From Onstottus_B arcticum (lineage in GTDB: Bacteria > Acidobacteriota > Blastocatellia > UBA7656), in contig JBBPIE010000008.1 of the NCBI GenBank assembly GCA_038040485.1, positions 124,001 through 188,000 of the forward strand: 64,000 nucleotides of DNA, read 5' to 3'. Under the pieces are notes generated by a model that worked only from the letters and a program-made list of their open reading frames with translations, was not told the DNA's origin and searched no databases. Positions 33,678 to 41,235 of the stretch are shown piece after piece (positions within the stretch are counted from its first letter, which is position 1; every line of letters starts with the position of its first letter). Position numbers and translations under genes: made by a program.

Positions 33678-34388
33678 TCAAGCCTGACCCATCAGACGCT
33701 TCCAATCATTGAGGCTCTTCATCCGGAGATACTGATTCTGTCTCTTCTCGTCGCCGATCGTGCTGGTCGGCTTAGATGCGTAGTCGTGACCCGGGAACAG
33801 AAGGGTGTTGTCGGGAAGCCGGGCCAGAACCTGGGTGAGCGAGTGGTACATTTCGGTCGGATTCCCTCCTGGTAGATCCACACGACCGCAGCCTCCTATG
33901 AACAGTGTGTCGCCGGAAAGCAGCGATGAGTCAACGAGAAAACACTGACTGCCGGGCGTATGACCCGGAGTATGTAACAGCCGAACGCTCACGTTCCCGA
34001 TAGAGACAGAGTCACCGCCGCTGTGTTTCTCAAGGTCGCTGTCGGACAGCCCAGTCACCTGCTTTACTCCCTCGCTCTCGATCTCGTTCACGTGGACCTT
34101 GACCGGTCGAATGGTGAGTAACTCTTCCAAGCCGGCTATCTTGTGGCCAAAAATCTCACCCCCAACGTGGTCGGGATGGTAGTGAGAGACAAGCACGCCG
34201 GTCAGTTTCATCTCTTCGTGATCGATGAAATTGACTATGCCGGGCACGTCCCAGGCTGGATCCACAACCATGCAGCTTCGTTGCTCGTCGTCACCGACAA
34301 TATAGACAAAGTTCGCCATCCGTGACGCAAAGACGTCGGACCTCGCAAAGTCGCGCCCGGCCAATAGCTGCTTCAGGTACAAAGCCAT
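33678..34388 (-). CDS. MBL-fold hydrolase, glyoxalase II-like
   Basis: 236 residues with the full hydroxyacylglutathione-hydrolase-type motif set: SHYHPDHVGG (HxHxDH), LLHTPGHTPGSQC with its His, SGDTLFIGGCGRVDLPGG and FPGHDY. The GGCGRxDLPGG signature is shared by glyoxalase II-like and persulfide dioxygenase-like enzymes. It probably hydrolyses a thioester such as S-lactoylglutathione or a bacillithiol analogue, or oxidises a persulfide. No signal peptide is seen. Single gene. Confidence 0.88.
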   Translation of the reverse strand: MALYLKQLLAGRDFARSDVFASRMANFVYIVGDDEQRSCMVVDPAWDVPGIVNFIDHEEMKLTGVLVSHYHPDHVGGEIFGHKIAGLEELLTIRPVKVHVNEIESEGVKQVTGLSDSDLEKHSGGDSVSIGNVSVRLLHTPGHTPGSQCFLVDSSLLSGDTLFIGGCGRVDLPGGNPTEMYHSLTQVLARLPDNTLLFPGHDYASKPTSTIGDEKRQNQYLRMKSLNDWKRLMGQA

Positions 34389-34473
34389 AACACAATCACC
34401 TTTATCTCAGCCGGCATGATACGACTGCATGCTACTCCTTGAAAAACTGAAACTCATCAGGTAGAAACTCTTC

Positions 34474-34860
34474 ATGCGTAATAGACAGACAAGAATGTTA
34501 ATTTCACGCCTCACGATTCTATTGCTGCTATGCGGTCTGGCCTTGGCAGCGGGAGCTTGCAAGACGGCGGAGTCCGCGGCTCAGAAAACCGTGGATCAGT
34601 ACATGAAGAGCCGCGGTGCTCGCGATGTTAAGCCCGACTTCTTCTATACCGATTCCAAGTTCCCTGACAAGGCATACCTGTCGGCGACGATAACTCACAA
34701 CTTCGCTTCAAGCGACGGCAACTTCAAGAAAGAGAACCTAGGGTTCATCCTGAACCGAGACGGCTCGGGCTGGCAGGTTGAGCGGATTACCGGTCATACC
34801 ACCAGAGGCGACGAAGCAAGTGCGATTCTGTCCGGCCAGAAAATGCGACCACAAAGTTGA
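34474..34860 (+). CDS. small exported protein, possible lipoprotein
   Basis: 128 residues. A hydrophobic signal segment (ISRLTILLLLCGLALAAGAC) ends in a cysteine with a weak lipobox (AGAC), so it may be lipid-anchored. The mature part (about 30-128) is a mixed alpha-beta domain with SATITHNFASSDG and GFILNRDGSGWQVERI. No named family is recognised. It is flanked by divergent and convergent genes and stands alone. Confidence 0.6.
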   Translation: MRNRQTRMLISRLTILLLLCGLALAAGACKTAESAAQKTVDQYMKSRGARDVKPDFFYTDSKFPDKAYLSATITHNFASSDGNFKKENLGFILNRDGSGWQVERITGHTTRGDEASAILSGQKMRPQS

Positions 34861-34888
34861 TCACTCAATCTCGTGTTGACGAAGCCGG

Positions 34889-35215
34889 CTATTTGGAAGG
34901 CTCGAATCCGCTCGTCTTTTCGCCGTACTGAGCCGGATACCAAAGCAATTCTTCGCTGTAGCCGGCTTGTCCACGTTTGAACGGGCGAGCTGAATCGCCG
35001 GCGCCATAGTACCCGGAATGTGGGAGGGGACCGTACTCGTCCGGTTTTGCAACTGCCGGTTTTGCCGTCCTTGGCAGATACGGCTTTTCGTAGCCGGCGG
35101 CGACACCATATCCCTGAGCGCGTGAGTGCAAGTTTCTCGATGGATGCGGACCGCTTGAGCTTCGGTCCTTGGAAGCAACTCCCCCGATCTCGCTACTCTT
35201 ACTCTTGTCTGCCAT
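34889..35215 (-). CDS. small hypothetical protein, Gly/Pro/Tyr-rich
   Basis: A 108-residue protein without membrane or signal segments, rich in Pro, Gly, Ser and Tyr (YGPLPHSGYYGAGDSARP), so probably disordered. AAGGA lies 8 bases before ATG 35215. Family unknown. It may be a real small gene, but composition alone cannot prove it. Confidence 0.4.
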   Translation of the reverse strand: MADKSKSSEIGGVASKDRSSSGPHPSRNLHSRAQGYGVAAGYEKPYLPRTAKPAVAKPDEYGPLPHSGYYGAGDSARPFKRGQAGYSEELLWYPAQYGEKTSGFEPSK

Positions 35216-35414
35216 TGCTAGGGTCCTTTTGTTGCGCCATTGCGCTAACCTCAGAATACTCTAGTCCGCGGGTTGAAGCCTCTTCTGCGGTACTCTCTGT
35301 GAGATTGGCATCTGGCGTTTTGCGATCGCCGCCGAGCGACGCTTTCTCTTACCGGCCACATCTTGCACAACCTCTGGGCTAGTAACGAGTGATCAATCCG
35401 GAAGGACAAAACAA

Positions 35415-35439
35415 AAGGGACCAGCAGGTGGTCCCTTTC
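35415..35439 (-). terminator. intrinsic terminator of the 35521 gene
   Basis: A 10-bp perfect stem (AAAGGGACCA and complement) with a 5-base loop. On the minus strand it is followed by TGTTTTGT. It lies 82 bp after the stop at 35521. Confidence 0.7.
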
Positions 35440-35520
35440 AGATGCCGACTCTAAACCGTCAACGGCAAATCGATTCTGCGATCCGGTCGTACTATCGTGC
35501 TCCATCAGACGCAGCCGACG

Positions 35521-37170
35521 TCACCGCTTGATGTTGCAGGGCCTTCGGATTGCCGGGCCGCGAGTCACTGCCGCCGAAGCAGTTGGAAAAATCATCTGTG
35601 CCGCACCCACTAGTGGAGACTTGCGGTTCGCCGAAGCGAATTTTCCCACGGCCACAGAGCCCGGTTCCAACAGTTCCAGGCCGTCGTCCGATGATGCGCA
35701 CGACTGAACAGCAACTAAGCTACCGCGGCTCGCAAGATAGTCAATCCGTTCCGTGCGAGGGGCGATCTCGCCCAGCAACTGCGGACTCGAGTCTTCGAAA
35801 TCACCCGTGGTCGAAGTCGAAAACAATTTGCCGGTATATGTTGCCATCAACCACTCGTTGCTGTCTGGCAAGGAAACCAACTGCGACAAGCCCCCTTGAT
35901 CGACAAATTCGTCGGCGAACACGTTGCGTGAGACCACCTTGCCTCTCTTGCTGAACTTCGCCACGGCAAGCACTGGCTGCCCCAGGTTCACGTTAACGGG
36001 CCTCGCTATTCTCGCGTTGACTGGCCGAGCGATGCGCGCCGAGTATCCCTGACTTACGATCCCGACGACCCGCTTCGACGCATCGTAGGTCACCAAACGC
36101 GCGCTAGTGTCATCCGAACTTTGCTGTGCAAGTTCGGGGAACACCGCCATTTGCCTGACGTTTGCAGCTAATCCCTCGGTGTGCAGGTCTATCTGGCAAA
36201 GAGACCCGTCATTTGTGACGAACACTGCGTATTGGACGTCAGGCTTGTCGGGTTCCGAGTAAACCGCAACATTACTGCCAGGGGTTAGCGCCGCAGCTTC
36301 TGGGAGATCTTTTGGGTATGCGCGCTTGAGCAGCGTAAGTGTGCCATCGTCTACTACTTTGTAGAACGAAATCTCCGACTGGTCGTGCCCTACGTTGTCT
36401 TCGCCGATAGTCTTCTTGTTGGAGTAAACGCTCAGGATATTGCTGTCTCTGTTGATAGCCAGATATGCAATCGAATTATCAACGCCGTACTCACTCGGAT
36501 GTACCAGGTCAACCTTGTACAGATATCCCTGGTCTAGGCTGTAAGTGAAAATCGAAGCGCCATTAGTGAAAACAAGATGATTTCCCTTTGCGCTTAGAGC
36601 GATATCCGTTGGCGCGTAGGCGCTGTGAGGTTCTCCTCCTACGCCCTGGATGTCAAAGGAAGTCACGGTCGAATCAATAACGGGTTTACCATTGTCTCCA
36701 AGGTTCACGCGCAGGTATGCGACTACCTCTATTGCTTCGATCTCTCCGTCCCTTTCCTCGAAACGGGTTCCCCGCACAAAAACAATCTGAGTGGCAGGAT
36801 CAAACGTCAGCTTCGTTGGGTAGTAAATCGTTCTAGGAGAATCAGAACTAGCGAATGCCGTCAGGTCCTTGGACAGAACAATGCCAGGCTTCTTAGCGTC
36901 GATGATGTAGAGGAAGTGGTTGTCTAGTTGGGAAAGGTTTCCATCCTCCGTCACAACTCCCTTTGGTGCATACGGCGCTACGAGCACGTAGCGGTCAAAG
37001 GCAAACACTACATTGTTTTGCCCCCCGTTTACACCAGCCAGCTCCACAAAGGACATGTTGAACGAGTCAGCCTTAGGCGCGTAAGATCCGAAGCCCAGTA
37101 AGCTGACCACGGCTGCAAAGGCAACGCTCACCCGAGCGATGCGAACAGCGGCCATCCGTTTGTTGTTCAT
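35521..37170 (-). CDS. secreted beta-propeller-like protein with tandem octapeptide
   Basis: The ATG at 37170 (GAGGTC upstream) gives 549 residues starting with a signal peptide (VRIARVSVAFAAVVSLLGFGS). The body shows repeated blade-like strands (FVRGTRFEERDGEIEAIEV, HLVFTNGASIFTYSLD, YAVFVTNDGSLCQIDL) in keeping with a seven-bladed propeller-type fold, though I cannot count blades with certainty. At about residues 385-402 the octapeptide ARIARPVN is tandemly repeated, followed by a related VNLGQPV. Function unknown. It is separated by 241 bp from the sigma-54-type regulator. Confidence 0.7.
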   Translation of the reverse strand: MNNKRMAAVRIARVSVAFAAVVSLLGFGSYAPKADSFNMSFVELAGVNGGQNNVVFAFDRYVLVAPYAPKGVVTEDGNLSQLDNHFLYIIDAKKPGIVLSKDLTAFASSDSPRTIYYPTKLTFDPATQIVFVRGTRFEERDGEIEAIEVVAYLRVNLGDNGKPVIDSTVTSFDIQGVGGEPHSAYAPTDIALSAKGNHLVFTNGASIFTYSLDQGYLYKVDLVHPSEYGVDNSIAYLAINRDSNILSVYSNKKTIGEDNVGHDQSEISFYKVVDDGTLTLLKRAYPKDLPEAAALTPGSNVAVYSEPDKPDVQYAVFVTNDGSLCQIDLHTEGLAANVRQMAVFPELAQQSSDDTSARLVTYDASKRVVGIVSQGYSARIARPVNARIARPVNVNLGQPVLAVAKFSKRGKVVSRNVFADEFVDQGGLSQLVSLPDSNEWLMATYTGKLFSTSTTGDFEDSSPQLLGEIAPRTERIDYLASRGSLVAVQSCASSDDGLELLEPGSVAVGKFASANRKSPLVGAAQMIFPTASAAVTRGPAIRRPCNIKR

Positions 37171-37411
37171 TATGTCTGACCTCGTAGCACGTTGGGCCGA
37201 TGGCGTCCTGCCGTCTCTCGCCGCCTCCCATTTACTCAACGCCGACTTTTGTCGGCGCACACCACTATCGAAAAAACGCCTCGGTTTTCACCACGCAAAA
37301 TGGTCTCTGGCCGTCGATGATATTTGCAAAGTCCTTCTCTGTCAAGCATTTTGTTCCACTTGAGCACTGCTCTTCCCCGCCCAAACCGGCCTTCGGTACC
37401 GGGTTCCGACG

Positions 37412-40400
37412 CTAAGCGCGATGCTCCCGGATAATCCCAAGTTGACCCAGCTTGAGTCTCAACCCCCTCCGAGAGAGGCCAAGCTCTATCGCACTCCGCG
37501 AGAGGTTGTTTCGGTTGCGCTCCAGCGCATCTTGAATGAGTCGTCGCTCAAGCTCGGCGGTGGCTTCCTTCAGTTTTACGACACCGGGTCTATTTGAACG
37601 CGCAGCTGTGTGATTCCCGTTGGTTCGCTCAAGGAATCTCCTTCCGTTTGAGCCGCCAAATGAAGGCTGCTCGTGACGTAGCCGATCCTGACGGATGTAC
37701 CTGCGCGGGTTTGCGACGTCGGGAGATAGATCGTCCGCTGAAATTCGTGCACCGTCGAGCGCGTACGCGACCATTCTTTCAATCTCGTTCCTTAGCTGGC
37801 GGACGTTTCCGGGCCAATCGTGGCCTGATAGCGCATCGATGGCGTCTTGAGTCATCTCTATGCCTTGCTTGCCGGATCTCGAGGAAAAATGCTCTAGGAA
37901 ATGCGCAGCCAGGACAGGCACTTCCTCGCTGCGGTCTCTCAACGGCGGTACATGAATTCGAATAATGTTGAGGCGATGAAACAGGTCTTCCCTGAAGCGC
38001 CCGTCTTCGACCGCCCGCTCCAGATCGGTATTGGTAGCCGCAAGAATGCGCACATCGACGCGACCAGGTCTAGTCTCGCCGAGCGGTTGAATCTCGCCTT
38101 CCTGCAGGAACCGCATCAGCTTCGGTTGCACCTCCAGCGACACATCGCCTATTTCATCCAGGAACAACGTTCCTCCATCAGCCGCCTTAATTATTCCCGG
38201 GTAGTTCGTCGTTGCACCGGTGAAGGCGCCTTTTCGGTGTCCGAAGAGCTGACTGTCTATGATCTCCTTTGGGGTAGCTGTGCAGTTAAAAGGCAGAAAA
38301 ATGGCGCGAGCTCTAGCTGACTGGCCGTGAATATGCCTCGCCACCAACTCCTTGCCGGTTCCCGACTCGCCGGTTATCAGCACGGTAACATCGTTGGTTC
38401 TGATCTTGTAGATCTTGTCGATGACGTCGAACATTGGGGCGCTCGCTACGATGAAGCCCGGCATGATCGTTTGAAAAGGTTGCTCCCTATCTCGGATTGG
38501 CCCACTCGTCGCGGCTGCCCTCAACGAGCAGGTTTCGAGTCCCAGTTCGGCTTGTTTCAGAAGCGGCTGAAGGCGTCCAACATCGAACGTATCGCTAGCT
38601 TTTAGGTAGACAAGAATCGGCGCTCGGGAATTATCCCCAATTCGGATGATGTAGCCGTCTGCCGACCGACTCATCGTATCAGTGGCTGACAGATCCAACG
38701 ACGCGCCAACACGCTCCGCGTCCTCGCGACTAATGTCCTGCGTTGCAAGCGGCTCAGCTATTCCAGTTTCATCCAGTCTGAATATCGCCACCTGCTCTAC
38801 TGGAAAGTGTTCTGAAATGACCGCAGCCAGCTCGCGAACCAGCAATTCGCGCGACGCTGAGGCTTCGATTAGCCGCTGCATAAGCAGCACGTCGTTCAAG
38901 GGGCTTGTTTTGAGGATCTGAGATTCCTCGTCTCCGTCCGCCAGGACGGCAAGTGCTCTCCTGCACATCTGAATGTCTGGTTCCGCCCCAAGTCTTTCGA
39001 AGATAGACTTAGCTTGAATCAGATGAGACTCAGCGCCTTTTAGATCGCGGGCGGTCCTCAGCAATAACCCCATTTCATAATGGCTAAGAGCCAGTTCGTA
39101 GACGGTTTCGGTCGTGGTGAAAATCGAGATGCTTTGAGCGATGTGCTGTTTGGCCTCGGGCAGCCGGGCACTTGCGGACTCGAGCTTCCCTGTCAATCGT
39201 TGAATCAACCCTGAGATCGAGAGATTTTTTTCCTGTTTCAGCCTTTCCTGTGCGAGCTCCAGATACTCTCTAGCCTGGTCGTGGCCTCCCTGCGAGAAAT
39301 GAAGGTCGGCGAGGCTAACCTGCGCGAGAGTGACACCGTGCAGGTCACCGATCGACGTTGACAGTTGCAGCGCCTGTCGAAGCGTCTTGAGTGCAGTTTC
39401 AGTACTCCCAACAGACCGATGAACACTTGCCAGCACGCGGAGCGCATTGCTCTCAAGCCACTTGTCCGGTCCCTCAATCAACTCAAGGCTTTTTCTGAGG
39501 TGACCCTCGGCTTCGGGGTACTGTCCGCGCGCGCATAGTATCTCCGCAAGGGTTACTCGAGCCGCGGCTTCGGAGCTCGGCTGGTCAAAACGCCGCGCGA
39601 CTTCTATGGCTTTTTCGAGCGCGTCAATCGCCTCCTGCCATTGTCCAGCGCATTGAAGATTGTCTCCAAGGTTGTTGTAGGCGACCGTTAGATAGTCCTT
39701 GTGTCCGCCTATCTCCAAACACTCGATTGCCCGCTTAAGATATGCTGCCGACTCCTCTCGCTCACCGGGATAGCCGAAGTAAATAGAGGTGCCTAGATTC
39801 AACAGAATCGCTCCAAGCAGATTCGTGTTGGTTGAGTGTTCCAGTAGCTCCAGCGCTTTCAAGTAGTTTTGTTTTGAGGTCGAGAAGGCCCCCTCGTAAA
39901 AGTCCACAACCCCAAGCCGGTTGTATATCTGCGCGAGCAGCGTTGGGTCGAGAGCGGTTTTCTGGAAGCCTGCCGCGAGGACAAGATGGTCGCGCGCGAT
40001 TCTGAATTCGTTGATCTCGATATAAGTTCGTCCCATCGCGTAGTGAGCTTCGCTCATTCCGAGATCGTCACCCATCTCTAGAAACAGACGCCTCGCTTCG
40101 TTGAGTGCGGCGATGGCCTTCGCATGGTCCCGCAGAAAGCTATTGACCCATCCCATTCGCAGTCTGAGCTGGGCTCGCGTCCTCGGCGCCAACAACGAAA
40201 GTACGCGGGGATCGTCATACTTCCCGATCACCTCTTGCGCTTCCTCGTATTTGCTCAGCTCCTCAAGTGCCTTGCTCAACAGCGATCGCGTGACGGCTTC
40301 CTGCTCTGGAGAACTGGCCTGCTTCGCGAGCGCGGCGTACAAGCTCTCAGCAGCAGTTTCATATCGCGACTCAGCCAGCGCCGCTTCACCCAACTGGAAG

Positions 40401-40918
40401 TCGCTCCGTTCGGCTTCGAACTCCCTCCCAACAGCCTGCGCTTCCGCAGTCGCCTCACTCCGGGGCGCAGAATGCCCCGCGGCATGGCGGCTTAGTACTT
40501 GTCTCACAGTAACGTGGGAGATGCTTTCGACGATTCCGCGCTCGACAGCGGCAGTCGCGAGCTTCTGCGGAGTCCACTCCTTGAAGGTGTAGCCCAGTGT
40601 AGCCGGTTCAGTCCTGGACAACCGCAAGATAGCCTCGGTGTGCTCAGCGGTAAACGTGGGACGCGGTCCGCCCTGCGGACCTCGCTTCTTTGCCGATATG
40701 CCGATTAACCCTTGCTCGTTGAACCGTCGAATCCACTTCTTCACGTTCGATGCGTGTGAGCCGATTTGCTGGCTAATCTCAGCAGCCGTCTTCCCCTCGG
40801 CGGAAAGGAGGATTACTTGAGCCCTCGCTGCCTCCTCACGGTTCGGAGACTGCGAGGTGATGGCGAGACCTTCTCTCTCACTCGGCATCAAAGCTCGGAC
40901 AAAGACAGGTTGAAACAT
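37412..40918 (-). CDS. giant fusion regulator: IS630-type HTH, TPR, GAF-like, sigma-54 AAA+, Fis HTH
   Basis: 1168 residues. Residues about 20-145 match the DNA-binding head of IS630-family transposases: REEAARAQVILLSAEGKTAAEISQQIG..VKKWIRRFNEQG, then the second HTH with YTFKEWTPQKLA. Residues 165-640 are a long TPR array (repeated A-x-x-x-Y-x-x-x-x-x-x-Y/A helices). A GAF-like region lies at about 675-810. The AAA+ domain has Walker A GESGTGKE (about 848), the sigma-54 contact motif GAFTGA (about 898), Walker B LFLDEIGD (about 918) and RFREDLFHRL. The C-terminal Fis-type HTH is at about 1120-1160. It should activate RNA polymerase-sigma-54 in response to a TPR/GAF-sensed signal. No catalytic DDE domain is present. 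Confidence 0.9.
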   Translation of the reverse strand: MFQPVFVRALMPSEREGLAITSQSPNREEAARAQVILLSAEGKTAAEISQQIGSHASNVKKWIRRFNEQGLIGISAKKRGPQGGPRPTFTAEHTEAILRLSRTEPATLGYTFKEWTPQKLATAAVERGIVESISHVTVRQVLSRHAAGHSAPRSEATAEAQAVGREFEAERSDFQLGEAALAESRYETAAESLYAALAKQASSPEQEAVTRSLLSKALEELSKYEEAQEVIGKYDDPRVLSLLAPRTRAQLRLRMGWVNSFLRDHAKAIAALNEARRLFLEMGDDLGMSEAHYAMGRTYIEINEFRIARDHLVLAAGFQKTALDPTLLAQIYNRLGVVDFYEGAFSTSKQNYLKALELLEHSTNTNLLGAILLNLGTSIYFGYPGEREESAAYLKRAIECLEIGGHKDYLTVAYNNLGDNLQCAGQWQEAIDALEKAIEVARRFDQPSSEAAARVTLAEILCARGQYPEAEGHLRKSLELIEGPDKWLESNALRVLASVHRSVGSTETALKTLRQALQLSTSIGDLHGVTLAQVSLADLHFSQGGHDQAREYLELAQERLKQEKNLSISGLIQRLTGKLESASARLPEAKQHIAQSISIFTTTETVYELALSHYEMGLLLRTARDLKGAESHLIQAKSIFERLGAEPDIQMCRRALAVLADGDEESQILKTSPLNDVLLMQRLIEASASRELLVRELAAVISEHFPVEQVAIFRLDETGIAEPLATQDISREDAERVGASLDLSATDTMSRSADGYIIRIGDNSRAPILVYLKASDTFDVGRLQPLLKQAELGLETCSLRAAATSGPIRDREQPFQTIMPGFIVASAPMFDVIDKIYKIRTNDVTVLITGESGTGKELVARHIHGQSARARAIFLPFNCTATPKEIIDSQLFGHRKGAFTGATTNYPGIIKAADGGTLFLDEIGDVSLEVQPKLMRFLQEGEIQPLGETRPGRVDVRILAATNTDLERAVEDGRFREDLFHRLNIIRIHVPPLRDRSEEVPVLAAHFLEHFSSRSGKQGIEMTQDAIDALSGHDWPGNVRQLRNEIERMVAYALDGARISADDLSPDVANPRRYIRQDRLRHEQPSFGGSNGRRFLERTNGNHTAARSNRPGVVKLKEATAELERRLIQDALERNRNNLSRSAIELGLSRRGLRLKLGQLGIIREHRA

Positions 40919-41235
40919 TCAGTGGCCCTTTCACAAACTACTGCTTTCTCTGGGAGCTTTCTTTCTTGCCGACTCGGACTAGAACAACCTAGGTCCGGCC
41001 CTCTTTGGGTAACTCGCGATCGGGAGTTAATTTCAACACAGTCGCCAAGTCGCCGAACGAGGCTCCGAAAATACCAAAAAAGCCCAAGCCAGTCAACAAC
41101 TATCTTTCCAAATATTTCAACTCCTGTGTATACCTCGGTGACGTATCTGAAACTTTGAAGTTGCTAATCATTACTCCTTGAAGATAGAATTCGTCGACTA
41201 GCAGGAACCATTCAAGTCAAGGGGGAACTCGCAGA
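40919..41235. other. divergent promoter region of the regulator and the FG-GAP gene
   Basis: 317 bp without a gene. I looked for a -24/-12 sigma-54 element (TGGC...TTGC) and found no convincing one. A GGGGGA ribosome site lies before the 41236 start. Confidence 0.35.
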
